Origin: DASYLJ01 sp964432595
Lineage (GTDB): Bacteria; Desulfobacterota; Binatia; DP-6
Direction: 5' to 3'
Length of the DNA stretch: 42,313 nucleotides
Assembly: GCA_964432595.1 (NCBI GenBank)
Contig: CAYSOF010000039.1
Span: 1 to 42,313 of the forward strand
Every line of letters begins with the position of its first letter. Position 1 is the first letter of the stretch. Positions 13,787 to 22,367 of the stretch are shown piece by piece. The notes under the pieces were generated by a model, which did not search any database, was not told the origin of the DNA, and saw nothing but the letters and a program-made list of their open reading frames with translations. A program made the position numbers and the translations under genes.

Positions 13787-15288
13787 CAGCTACCGCCCTT
13801 GAGCTCGCCGAGGCCGTCATCTCCGCCAGCCATGATGCGAGTCGCCTCACGCTGCGCGATGAAGATGTCGAGGAACTCCCGACACGACCGCTTCCCGCGC
13901 TTCGTCGTGCCGTACTTGCAGTTCGGCGTCTGCTGCCGCGCCTCGGAACACGAGCGGATCGTCTCGATGAACGGCGAGCCGTTGTTCATGCAGTTGTGGT
14001 CCTCGCGATGGTCGGAGCTGTTCTCCTCCGACTCGCCGGCGAGACCGGCTTTCTGCGCAGCGACCCACTTCGCGAAGCGCACGTGGGTGGCGTCCTTCCA
14101 GGCGCAGCACGTCGCCAGGTCGTAGCTCGGGTCGCATCCCCCCTTGAACGGCTGGAGGAAGCGGAAGCCCATGCAGATCTCGTCGCAGACCGACTTGCCG
14201 GCGCAGCACGCGGCCTCGTAGTTCAGCATGGCGGTCTGGACGTCGATCATGCCGGCCGTGGAGTTGCAGACCGTGTGTGCGTGCGCGTCGTCGAGTGCGT
14301 CGAGGAAGCGCATGTCGCGCGCCACGTCGGCCTTGTGCTTGGCGATCGTCGCGGGCCGCGAGTCGAGCGGCGCGAGGGACTCGCGGGCCTTCACGACGAT
14401 CGGCATGTTGAAGACCACGTCTGGATTCGGCCCGCCGTCGCACGCCGCGTTGATGTTCAGCAGCTTCCGCGTGGCGACGTCGGTACCAAGCCAGAGCTGA
14501 CAGCGCGCGCGCATCTTCGGAGCGGTGAGGCACGCGCGGTACTTCTTCAGGATGGTGCGATGGATGGAATAGACGTGGCCCTTGGCGCCCACGATCCACT
14601 GCCCGCCGCCCCGCTTCATGAGGTCCCGCGCCTTGTACGGCCAGTTGAGCCGCGGGGCGATCGCGTCGAGCCCGGATGGGCCGTAGGCGTAGCGCGTCGC
14701 GTCGGTGCAGTCCTTCTCGAAGAGATCGGCGACGTCGGTCGCGCGCTTGATCAGCGTCTCTTCCTTCACCCGGCGCTCGTACTGCGAGCACGTGTGGGCG
14801 AGGCCGCAGTGATCGCAGTACTGGAGCGCGTACGTGTCGTTCTCCCACGCGATCGATAGGTCACAGTCGTTCGGACGATACGGGCCGGTCCGGCCCGGGT
14901 AGACCGTGACCGCGAGCGTCGTGCTCGTCGTCGGCGGCCGCGGTGCCGTCGAGCTCGTGGTCGTCGTTGCGCCACCCCCTGGCCGGGTTGTTGACGTCGA
15001 CGAGCTCGTGGTCGTCGTGGGTGGCGCCGTCGTTGCCGTCGTCGCACAGCGCACCTTATCGAACGTCGAGCCCGCGCATTCCTTGCACTGGCCGCCCAGC
15101 GCTGGTCCGCGGAACGGTGGCCCGACCTCGTCGGTGTTACAGTAGAGCGCGACCGCCGCGTTCGGATTGCACTCGAGCACCGCACACGACTGGTTGCGGC
15201 CGGGGAGCGTCGCGCCGTCGACGTTGCCACCGCAGGCCGCGAGCACCGCGACCACGAGGGCCACACCAACGCACCGGGTTCGATTCAT
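13786..15288 (-). CDS. Large Cys-rich lipoprotein with Thr/Ser-rich linker
   Basis: The start at ATG 15288 is fixed by a perfect AAGGAGG 5 nt upstream. The 500-residue protein has a lipoprotein signal (VALVVAVLAAC, acylated Cys near residue 20), a small Cys module (30-80), then a mucin-like Thr/Ser/Pro linker (about 82-125). A large Cys-rich domain follows (about 130-490) with some 20 cysteines and pairs such as YCDHCGLAHTC, EAACCAGKSVCDEICMG and ATCCAW. This design is typical of surface proteins of some high-GC Gram-negative bacteria, and I know no phage structural protein like it. It would sit in the outer membrane or periplasm with many disulfides. Its operon position right after the endopeptidase suggests late expression. 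Function unknown; exclusion or lysis control are guesses. Confidence 0.7.
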   Translation of the reverse strand: MNRTRCVGVALVVAVLAACGGNVDGATLPGRNQSCAVLECNPNAAVALYCNTDEVGPPFRGPALGGQCKECAGSTFDKVRCATTATTAPPTTTTSSSTSTTRPGGGATTTTSSTAPRPPTTSTTLAVTVYPGRTGPYRPNDCDLSIAWENDTYALQYCDHCGLAHTCSQYERRVKEETLIKRATDVADLFEKDCTDATRYAYGPSGLDAIAPRLNWPYKARDLMKRGGGQWIVGAKGHVYSIHRTILKKYRACLTAPKMRARCQLWLGTDVATRKLLNINAACDGGPNPDVVFNMPIVVKARESLAPLDSRPATIAKHKADVARDMRFLDALDDAHAHTVCNSTAGMIDVQTAMLNYEAACCAGKSVCDEICMGFRFLQPFKGGCDPSYDLATCCAWKDATHVRFAKWVAAQKAGLAGESEENSSDHREDHNCMNNGSPFIETIRSCSEARQQTPNCKYGTTKRGKRSCREFLDIFIAQREATRIMAGGDDGLGELKGGS

Positions 15289-15293
15289 GCGAG

Positions 15294-15300
15294 CCTCCTT
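15294..15300 (-). promoter_or_regulatory. Strong Shine-Dalgarno deciding the lipoprotein start
   Basis: AAGGAGG on the minus strand lies 5 nt before ATG 15288 and after the M15 stop at 15303. It rules out the longer reading that begins at 15321. Confidence 0.8.
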
Positions 15301-15302
15301 GC

Positions 15303-15788
15303 TCAGTACCCGGTGGCCCACTGGAAATGCTGCGGGTCCGGGGTCGAAAACTCGTCGCCGTGCTTCCAGCCGCGGCGCACGAACGTCGCGATGATGCGGC
15401 GATCGAGCATCACGCCGTCGTCACGCCACCGCGTGCCCTGCGGGTTGCGGCCGGGATCGAGGTCCACCGCTATGCCCCAGGTATGGGTCGAAAGCCGCGT
15501 ACCGCCGCGCTGCGCGCGCCAGACGTAGCAGCCGCCGTACACGAGCCGCGCGGCCGGCACGCCGGCATCGCGGCATTCCGTGAGGGCGTCGACGAGCTCG
15601 TCGACGATCAGCCGATGGGCGCGCACCCGCGTCACGACGCCATCCTCGTCGTACGCGTACGGCAGCGCGGTGCGCAGCGGCCGCGTCGCGAGCACGCTCC
15701 GCTCCCACGCCGCCTTGTCGTTGAGGAATGGGCGGGGATCGCCGAAGACGTCCCGGATGGCCTGAAGCCCGTGCGGCACGCATGTCAT
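15303..15788 (-). CDS. M15-family peptidase endolysin (VanY/L-Ala-D-Glu type)
   Basis: This 161-residue protein is a compact M15 peptidase. The zinc ligands are visible: H102 and D109 in STHTWGIAVDLDP, and H154 in DPQHFQWATGY, near the C-terminus. The size and the lack of a wall-binding domain fit phage endolysins for Gram-negative hosts that cut peptide crosslinks of peptidoglycan. There is no signal peptide, so a holin or pinholin is needed. Its ATG overlaps the stop of the upstream coiled-coil membrane gene by 4 bp. The neighbours on both sides are small membrane proteins, which marks 13.2-16.7 kb as the lysis block. Confidence 0.9.
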   Translation of the reverse strand: MTCVPHGLQAIRDVFGDPRPFLNDKAAWERSVLATRPLRTALPYAYDEDGVVTRVRAHRLIVDELVDALTECRDAGVPAARLVYGGCYVWRAQRGGTRLSTHTWGIAVDLDPGRNPQGTRWRDDGVMLDRRIIATFVRRGWKHGDEFSTPDPQHFQWATGY

Positions 15789-16219
15789 CGGACCTCCTCC
15801 GCGTCGTGCTCCGCGCGCGGCCGCGGCGGCTGGCCTCGCTGCTGACCCGTGTAGGGCTGCTGCCGCTCTTCGATCAGCCGTACGGCCTTGCGAAGCTCGC
15901 CGTAGTCCTTGATGAGCACGCGCACATCGCTCCAGAGCATGATTGCGGTACCGGTGACGGTGAGCAGCATTCCAGACGCGACCGTCACGATGACCGTCGC
16001 GAGGGGCCCCGCGAGCCGCCCGGCGCGGCGTTCGGCTTGCATGACCGCGACGTCGGTCCGGAGCGCCGGTACTTCCCGCGTTCGCATCTCCGTGACTGCC
16101 GAGGCGACTTCCTGGACAGCGCGTGCGAGCTGCGTCGTCTCGCGCGCGACCTCCTTCACGTCACCGCGGGCATCGCGCAGTTCGTCCTCGACGACATCGA
16201 GGCGCTCCTCGAGCGTCAC
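15785..16219 (-). CDS. Coiled-coil protein with one transmembrane helix (lysis accessory candidate)
   Basis: This is a 144-residue protein. Residues 1-60 form a long heptad coiled coil (LEERLDVVEDELRDARGDVK...). A single strong transmembrane helix follows at about 74-98 (ATVIVTVASGMLLTVTGTAIMLW), then a charged helix and a Gln/Arg/Pro tail. It overlaps the genes on either side by 4 bp. The layout coil-TM-charged tail, next to an endolysin, fits an accessory lysis or spanin-like protein, though inner-membrane spanins usually have the helix at the N-terminus. The call is from position and topology only. Confidence 0.6.
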   Translation of the reverse strand: MTLEERLDVVEDELRDARGDVKEVARETTQLARAVQEVASAVTEMRTREVPALRTDVAVMQAERRAGRLAGPLATVIVTVASGMLLTVTGTAIMLWSDVRVLIKDYGELRKAVRLIEERQQPYTGQQRGQPPRPRAEHDAEEVR

Positions 16220-16728
16220 CGCCCTCCCCCCAATCCACGCGCGGCCTCCTGTGCGCCCCGCACCGCCGCGCGCAGTGATCCGATGTCGGCCGGCCGGTCG
16301 CCAACATGCTCCGCTTCGAAGCGGGCCTGCTCAGCGCGCAACGTCGCTGCGGCGTCCTGCCACGCCTGGAACCGCCGCACGCCGATCAGGAGGGCGATCG
16401 CGGTGCTTACCGAGCCGACCGCCGTGACGGCCTTCGACGCGTTCGATAGCCACCAGACGGGCCACCAGATCGTGACAATGCCGAGGACATGCGTGACGCC
16501 GCACGAGAGGATGAACGTGCAAAACAGCACCGAGATCCAGCGCGCCGGGAAGTACCCGCCGTCGCCCCCACGGCGCGCCGCACGCCAGAGCATCCACGGG
16601 ACCGCGAAGTAGGCGGCAGCGATGAGGGCATCCGAGATGACCGACGGCCACAGGAGCCAGGGCCGCCACGCCAGGCAGTAGCCGTGTTCCCAGGCGCCGC
16701 CGGAGACATCGTGCGCCAGAAACGTCAT
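16216..16728 (-). CDS. Ethylene-receptor (ETR1-like) sensor-type membrane domain, stand-alone
   Basis: I choose ATG 16728 over the upstream 16809 start because it avoids overlap with the next gene and has GAGGCGGG upstream. Of 170 residues, 1-120 hold three helices in the pattern of the ethylene-receptor sensor domain. The first helix has SDALIAAAYFAVP with D33 and Y40, spaced as D25 and Y32 of ETR1. The second has FILSCGVTHVLG with C76 and H80, spaced as the copper ligands C65/H69. The third is WWLSNASKAVTAVGSVSTAI. The C-terminal 50 residues are a coiled coil. No kinase or GGDEF domain follows. In plants and bacteria this domain binds Cu(I) and small alkenes; here, in the lysis block, it might sense signals or simply act as a membrane protein. 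Confidence 0.72.
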   Translation of the reverse strand: MTFLAHDVSGGAWEHGYCLAWRPWLLWPSVISDALIAAAYFAVPWMLWRAARRGGDGGYFPARWISVLFCTFILSCGVTHVLGIVTIWWPVWWLSNASKAVTAVGSVSTAIALLIGVRRFQAWQDAAATLRAEQARFEAEHVGDRPADIGSLRAAVRGAQEAARGLGGGR

Positions 16729-16774
16729 CAACCCGCCTCGACCGCTCGTCTCTCGGCGGCGAACGCGACGGCCC

Positions 16775-17722
16775 TCACGCGAACTCCAGGTAGTGGAGCC
16801 ACCCGTCATCGAGCGTCAGAGCCGTGCCGAGCCCCTCGACGCTGAGGCGGTACGTGCGCGCTGCCGTGACTCCCTCCGTGACGGCCGCCAGAAGGACCGA
16901 CTGCCGACCCTGCACGAGCGTCCGCTGCAGCTCGGCCGGCGACGGCGACACGCGACGGAGGCGGAGGATGTACTCGTCCGTGCCCAAGCTCCGTCGGCAC
17001 CCGCCGATGAGCAGAGCGCGCGCGCCGCGCGTGGCCGGGACGGCGACGTCGAGATACGCGAACTCGACGCCGCCCGGGGTCGACGCCGCGCCACGTGTCG
17101 CAGGGAAATGGATGTGCGCCGCCGCATTGGGCACGAGGTGCTGCGGCGTGATGGTCGTGGCTGCGATCGCGGCACCCGTCACGGAGTTGGTCGCAAGCTC
17201 GGGCCCGAGGATGGACTCCGGCATGATGCCGCCAGCGACGACGCGCGGCACGCTGAACCGGACCAGGCCGCGGGACACCGTCGTAAGCGCCGCGGTGAGC
17301 GCCGGCGGCGTCACCGTGATCGTCGTGCGGTTCGCCAGCCCGTCGAAGCCGACGAGCGCCACGGTCAGCTCGACGTTCGTCGACGGCGCGAGCGTGGCGC
17401 GGACTCGATGCCCGCGCAGGTAGTCGGCCCGGCGATCGCCCGGCAGGCTGAACACCCCGGCCCCCAGGTACGTCGGTGCGCCAGCGTCCGCGACCCACTC
17501 GGAGGGTACGGGGTTCGTGCCGTCGACATCGTGGTCGGCCTCGAAGAGCGCGCGCAGCTCCGCAAGCGCCGTATCCGTGTCGGTGAAGAAGTCCCCGATC
17601 AGCGCGAGCCCCTCGCGCATCCGGGTGACGTTGACGTTCCACGTCGGCGCGTCCGGGATTTCCTGGAAGATGAAGTCCCGGAGTTGTGAGGCCTTGACGT
17701 CGAGATCGGTTTCCTTGCTCAC
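16775..17722 (-). CDS. Tail-fibre-like virion protein
   Basis: This is a 315-residue protein. The N-terminal 60 residues are helical (DLDVKASQLRDFIFQEIPD...), with no signal peptide. The middle is beta-rich with many Thr/Val/Ala, including a 'GGIMPESILGPELATNSVTGAAIAATTI' -like segment with fibre-type repeats. The last third forms a possible beta-sandwich. Position directly after the DUF4815-like baseplate gene, with a 12-bp gap, suggests a fibre or fibre-attached protein; its exact role is not recognised. Confidence 0.55.
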   Translation of the reverse strand: MSKETDLDVKASQLRDFIFQEIPDAPTWNVNVTRMREGLALIGDFFTDTDTALAELRALFEADHDVDGTNPVPSEWVADAGAPTYLGAGVFSLPGDRRADYLRGHRVRATLAPSTNVELTVALVGFDGLANRTTITVTPPALTAALTTVSRGLVRFSVPRVVAGGIMPESILGPELATNSVTGAAIAATTITPQHLVPNAAAHIHFPATRGAASTPGGVEFAYLDVAVPATRGARALLIGGCRRSLGTDEYILRLRRVSPSPAELQRTLVQGRQSVLLAAVTEGVTAARTYRLSVEGLGTALTLDDGWLHYLEFA

Positions 17723-17734
17723 CCCACCCCTCCG

Positions 17735-20700
17735 CTAGACCGGCTCCGCGTAGACGGTGAGCCGCCGCGCCCGCGGCCGCCGCGCACGGTCGGCCGTTGT
17801 CTGGTCGACACGCGCGCGTAGCCGCGTCCCGCTGCTGACCGTCTGTTCGAACGTCAGCAGGGTGAAGCCGTTCGCCGCGACCTCCTGCGACACGGTGCTG
17901 ACCGCCGACCACGTCGCGCCGTCGTCGAGCGACACCAGCACGGCCTGCGTGCCACCGCTCGGGGTGAGCAGCTCGATCGAGCCGCGCACCGCCGTCGCGG
18001 GCTCCGTCAGCGTCTTCCGGGTGGAGACGTATTTCCCCGCCAGCTTGTTCTGCTGGATGAGCGCCGACGTGTTGTAGCGGTGCACCGCCGGCGTCACGTA
18101 CGGGTCGCTCGAGCGGAGGATGGCCCGGACGTCGAGCGTGGCCGCGACCGCCGAGAACTCCGTCAGCGTGAACGGCTGGAACGTCGTCCACACCTTGCCA
18201 CCGCCGCCGAGGGCGACGCCGTCGGTCGAGTACTGCCACTCGATCGACGTCCCGTCCGGCACCACCTGGTCGACGTTCAGGAAGAGCGCCGTCATGTTCG
18301 CCAGGGTGACGCGCCCGTAGTAGAGCTTCGCCTCGAGCGCCGACATCTTCGCGACCCACACCTTGAAGCGCAGGTCCCAGCCCTGCCGCGGGGTCCAGTC
18401 GACGTTGTTCGAGCTGTCCATGAAGATCCCGCTCGGGATCTGGTTCTCCTGGATGAAGCCGCCCGACACGCGATCCGGCCCGCCGAGCTGCGCAACGTAG
18501 GCCTGGTAGGCGTTGCTCGCAGACCGCAGGACGATCGACCGGAACTCGTTCGGGAAGGCCATCACCGGATCGGCGAGGACGAGCTGGTTGCTGGCGTTGC
18601 TCGCGCTGTTCACGCCGATCGCCAGGTCGGCCGGTTCCTTCGGGATCGCCGCGAGCACTTCGTTGATCGGCGTCGACGCATTGCCCGACCGATCCGTGCC
18701 GCGCACCTCGACCACCAGCGGCGCCGCCCCGTTCGCCGGCTTCGCGGCGAGCGGCAGGTCCACGCGCGCGATCATGCGCGGTTGGGGGAAGACGACCGAC
18801 TGCGCGATCGGGTCGTTCTGCACGAGCACGGTGACGAGCTCGGTCGCCGTCTCGCGGCGCACGCCGGCGGAGCTGTAGGTGAGCCGCGTCCGAAGCACGT
18901 AGGCGCCCGGCCACGCCCCGCCGACGCCGCCATCCCCGTAGACATCGACGGGCACCGTCCCGACGGGCACGTTCGCAGGCACCGTGAAGGTGGCGACGAC
19001 GTCGCCGTACTGGTGCGACGCGTCCGGCGCGCGCGCGATCACGGTGAACGCGTCCGGCCCCTGCGTGGTCGGTGCCACCGCCGTCAGGGGGACCACCTTG
19101 CCGTCGAAGAGCAGCCGGATGCGCTCGCCCGGCACGCAGTGGAAGGCGAGCAGCCGCACCGCGATCTGCCGCATGAACAGCGCCGGAATTTCGGTGACGC
19201 GCGTCTCGATCTCGGTGAACCGGCCGACGATGCGGAAGTTGATGTGACGGCCGTTCTGCACGATCCGCGTCGCCGTGCCCGACACCTGCGTGGTGTCGAC
19301 CCAGACGTCCTGCGACGGCTCGAGGCGGGCACTCGGCGGCTCCGGACGGAAGTCGGCGTAGGGATTGACCGGGTACGGGACCGACCACTTGCCGGCGTCG
19401 ATCGCGAGCTCGGGCGCGTAGGGCAGCGTCATGAACGCCCCGCCCACACGGACGTCGGTGTCACCCCCGGGCGCCGCTACCCGCGCGAGCGCCTGGACGC
19501 TCTGCGTGAACGGGAGCGTGAGCTCGCCGGTCTCTGTGTCGATGGTCGCGTCGAAGACGTGCCCGCCCGCGTTGTAGGTCTGGTCGGCCACCTGCAGCGT
19601 GGCGAAGGCGTCCACGAGAATGTCCAGCAGCGACGACGACGTGCGGGCGCTCGCCTGGCTGGTCTGCTCGAGCCGCGCGGTGTTCCGCGTGAGCTCGTCG
19701 AGCGCCGCGATCACCTGGTTCAGCGTCTCCATCGTGACGCGGTCGTTCGAGAACTTCCGCACCGCGGCCGGCCCGTTCGCGGCGATCTCGACGCGGACGT
19801 ACGGCAGGGTCAGCTGGGGAAGGTCCGGCGGCTCGGGCAGTTCGGCCGGGAGGCCCTTCACGACGGCGACGGCGCCGTTCGGCCGCAGCACGATCGCGTC
19901 GTGGCGCGGCAGGTAGTAGCGGTAGTCGACCTGCGGCTGGCTACCCTCCACCGGGTTGTCGCCTCCCGGCGAGAAGTCGACGGCGTTGGTGGCGAGAACG
20001 TAGTCCGCGCCCGGCACCATCGTCTTGTTGTGCTGATAGGCGACGTAGTACGAGGCGCCGCCCGACGGCGCGCCCGAGATCCAGTGCACCCCGTTGCCGA
20101 CGAGGCTGTAGTGCACCCCGAGCGTGTAGTTGGCGGCCCCACCCTGCGTGTTCGAAATGCGGAGGATGGACGTGACGGGCGTCTTCAGGAGCGCGTCGTC
20201 GGTGCCACCGCCGCGCGTGACCTGCTCGTAGCCCCCCACACCGAGCACGCCCACCTGGACGAGCGCCGTCACCTTGACGATGGAGTGGATCGGCAACGGC
20301 CGCTCGCCCTGCGCCTTCTTGACGACGAATGGGTTGTCGGCCGCCGCGTAAGTGAATGGCTCGTCCGTGACGAGCGCGGTGTCCGTCGCCTGATCGACTT
20401 CCACCTCGGTCGGCGTCGCGAGCTCGACGTCCACGCCCTCGACGCTCGCGGTGATCGGCGGCAGCGTGAGCCGAATCTTGCCGGCCGTCGGCGGGTTCGT
20501 GGAGATCTGGGCCCGGGGGGTTGGGGGCAACGGTGCCACCACGAACGAGCCGTGGGCGCCGCTCGTGCGCTTCGCCAGATAGCCGCGGAGCAGCTCGTTC
20601 TTCGGTACGTTCAGGAGGCGCGTCGCATCGAGCGCGCCCTCCGTCTTGCCGATGTCGATGGCATACGGATTCGGCACCACCGGCTGCACGACGTTCGTGG

Positions 20701-21568
20701 CGCGATCCCAGCGATAGAGCGGATAGACGCGGCGCTCGACCTCATTAGCGCCGGGCGGGGCTGCCGACGTGTCCGTCGTGCGGAGCACCATCCGCCACCG
20801 CGCGCGCCAGGCCTGCGGCGTGTCGGACAGCAGATCGCGGAGCGTCGGGTCGTCGGTGTGCGTGACGACGACGCGGGTGAACTCGCCGTAGACCGTAGAG
20901 AAGCCGCTGCCCAGGGCGGGATACGTCAGCCGCGCGCCGACCACGCGATGCACACGGCCCTTCACCGGGACGAGAATCGTCGGGACGATCAGGTCGTTGC
21001 CGTCGACGATGGGCGCCCGCGCACCGTACGTCGCCTGGACGACCCAGCTGTTCCCCGCGGTGAGGAAGCCATTGGGGTTGACGAACACGACCTGGACGCC
21101 GACGAGGCCGACGGCGTGGCCGTAGGTGGCGAGATCGGCGAGCGCCGTCACGAGGTCGGGCGCGATCGCGCGCACCAGGACTTGGGTGCCGGCCACGTCG
21201 GGGTTGTCGCCACCGGTGCTCTTCCAGCTGTACGTCGCGACGCCGGCCAGGCCGCCCGTCCCGATCGTGACCGTGTAGAGCTGGCTCTCGACACCGACGT
21301 ACTCCCCGGCGGAGCCCAGCGCGTCTGATCCGAGGATCACGCCGGCGACCGGCGGCGCGATCGTGCCGCCGGTTTCGAAGACGACCGCGCCCTCGCGCAC
21401 CAACAGTCGCGAGAAGGCCTCCTGGTCGTAACGCTGCATCAGCTGCGCGTCGTTGATGTCGTAGTCGCCGAGCCACTCGTCGCCCCGGGCGATCACGACG
21501 GCGTAGTCCTTCGTCGGATCGAAGCTGTCAGGGCGCGTCACCGTGCCGGCGAGCGGGTTAGGCGGCAT
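17735..21568 (-). CDS. Giant DUF4815-like baseplate/tail fibre protein
   Basis: This is a 1277-residue protein. The N-terminus (about residues 10-70: RPDSFDPTKDYAVVIARGD, then YDINDAQLMQRYDQEAFSR) resembles the opening of DUF4815 phage proteins, which bind fibres to the baseplate. The rest is long and beta-rich, with a short coiled coil near residues 620-660 (TMETLNQVIAALDELTRN) that fits a trimeric protein. Several immunoglobulin-like segments appear in the C-terminal half (about 800-1000), ending in a possible sugar-binding beta-sandwich. There is no signal peptide. It overlaps the gpH-like gene upstream by 11 bp. It is likely the main host-range determinant of the adhesion device. Confidence 0.62.
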   Translation of the reverse strand: MPPNPLAGTVTRPDSFDPTKDYAVVIARGDEWLGDYDINDAQLMQRYDQEAFSRLLVREGAVVFETGGTIAPPVAGVILGSDALGSAGEYVGVESQLYTVTIGTGGLAGVATYSWKSTGGDNPDVAGTQVLVRAIAPDLVTALADLATYGHAVGLVGVQVVFVNPNGFLTAGNSWVVQATYGARAPIVDGNDLIVPTILVPVKGRVHRVVGARLTYPALGSGFSTVYGEFTRVVVTHTDDPTLRDLLSDTPQAWRARWRMVLRTTDTSAAPPGANEVERRVYPLYRWDRATNVVQPVVPNPYAIDIGKTEGALDATRLLNVPKNELLRGYLAKRTSGAHGSFVVAPLPPTPRAQISTNPPTAGKIRLTLPPITASVEGVDVELATPTEVEVDQATDTALVTDEPFTYAAADNPFVVKKAQGERPLPIHSIVKVTALVQVGVLGVGGYEQVTRGGGTDDALLKTPVTSILRISNTQGGAANYTLGVHYSLVGNGVHWISGAPSGGASYYVAYQHNKTMVPGADYVLATNAVDFSPGGDNPVEGSQPQVDYRYYLPRHDAIVLRPNGAVAVVKGLPAELPEPPDLPQLTLPYVRVEIAANGPAAVRKFSNDRVTMETLNQVIAALDELTRNTARLEQTSQASARTSSSLLDILVDAFATLQVADQTYNAGGHVFDATIDTETGELTLPFTQSVQALARVAAPGGDTDVRVGGAFMTLPYAPELAIDAGKWSVPYPVNPYADFRPEPPSARLEPSQDVWVDTTQVSGTATRIVQNGRHINFRIVGRFTEIETRVTEIPALFMRQIAVRLLAFHCVPGERIRLLFDGKVVPLTAVAPTTQGPDAFTVIARAPDASHQYGDVVATFTVPANVPVGTVPVDVYGDGGVGGAWPGAYVLRTRLTYSSAGVRRETATELVTVLVQNDPIAQSVVFPQPRMIARVDLPLAAKPANGAAPLVVEVRGTDRSGNASTPINEVLAAIPKEPADLAIGVNSASNASNQLVLADPVMAFPNEFRSIVLRSASNAYQAYVAQLGGPDRVSGGFIQENQIPSGIFMDSSNNVDWTPRQGWDLRFKVWVAKMSALEAKLYYGRVTLANMTALFLNVDQVVPDGTSIEWQYSTDGVALGGGGKVWTTFQPFTLTEFSAVAATLDVRAILRSSDPYVTPAVHRYNTSALIQQNKLAGKYVSTRKTLTEPATAVRGSIELLTPSGGTQAVLVSLDDGATWSAVSTVSQEVAANGFTLLTFEQTVSSGTRLRARVDQTTADRARRPRARRLTVYAEPV

Positions 21569-22367
21569 GGCGCAGCACCTCCACCACGAGCTTCACGTCC
21601 ACCGTCTGCGCTCCCTTCACCGCCGGCGTCTCCAATCGCCACATCCGCAGCGGATAGCCGGCGACGCGGACCTGGCCCGCTTCGTTGCCGACCGGGTGAT
21701 AGACCCCGCCCTCGGCCGTCGAGCCGCTCGCCGGATCGGTCGTGCAGCGGACCTGCCACTGGTCGCCGAGCGTCAGCAGGCCATCCCCGCCCCCGTCGAA
21801 TACGAGCGCCACGCCGCTCGTGCCGAGCGTCACGGGCGCGCCGAACGTCACCGTCGCCGAGCCGGCTGGCAGCGATCCGCTCGACAGCCAGCTGACAACC
21901 GCGACCCCCGTCCCGCCACCGGTCGTCACCGTCACGGTGATCGTTTGGTTGGTGGTGCCGGCGTACGCCCCCGTCAGGGCGACGTCCTCGTTCGCGTGGT
22001 CGTCCCCGGACTGGTTCGAGTCGAGCAGCAGCGCCGCGCGGTCGATGTAGTCGACGCCCCCACCGACGAGCGCGAACTCGGCCCACGCGCCAAGCGCCTC
22101 CGCCGCCTGAAAGCGGAAGCGGAAGTAGATGAGGTGACTGGGCTCGGCGACCGCACGATACGCCTGCGCGGCCGCCACCAGCGGGCCGGCGGGATCTGCG
22201 ACGACGAACGCACGCTCGAGGTACTGCGTCCGCGCGAGCTCGTGCGCGAGCCCGCTGGCGGTGTCGGCCGGGACGCCGTCCCCGACCGCCAGGTGGGTCA
22301 GCGTCGGAAGGGCCGCCTGCGCGACCAGCAAGCGCGCGTTCGGCGGCGTGAAGCGCGTGTTCGGCAT
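21558..22367 (-). CDS. gpH-like tail fibre N-terminal protein
   Basis: The reading starts at ATG 22367; longer upstream frames overlap gpI and are rejected. The 269-residue protein begins with TPPNARLLVAQAALPTLTHLAVGDG, a pattern like the P2 gpH fibre N-terminus, which attaches to the baseplate. Residues 90-130 (SHLIYFRFRFQAAEALGAWAEFALVG) also fit. Residues 140-215 are a Gly/Thr/Val-rich beta domain (TNQTITVTVTTGGGTGV). The end (YPLRMWRLETPAVKGAQTVDVKLVVEVL) is beta. It lies where P2 has gpH, after J and I. The fibre shaft and tip are missing, so receptor binding is presumably done by the larger neighbouring proteins. Confidence 0.68.
   Translation of the reverse strand: MPNTRFTPPNARLLVAQAALPTLTHLAVGDGVPADTASGLAHELARTQYLERAFVVADPAGPLVAAAQAYRAVAEPSHLIYFRFRFQAAEALGAWAEFALVGGGVDYIDRAALLLDSNQSGDDHANEDVALTGAYAGTTNQTITVTVTTGGGTGVAVVSWLSSGSLPAGSATVTFGAPVTLGTSGVALVFDGGGDGLLTLGDQWQVRCTTDPASGSTAEGGVYHPVGNEAGQVRVAGYPLRMWRLETPAVKGAQTVDVKLVVEVLRHAA

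Noticed and set aside
18080..21328. A 1082-codon open frame on the + strand opposite the DUF4815-like gene
   Set aside because: It is Arg/His/Asp-rich with no motifs; it is the mirror frame of a GC-rich coding gene. The minus-strand protein has clear phage features.
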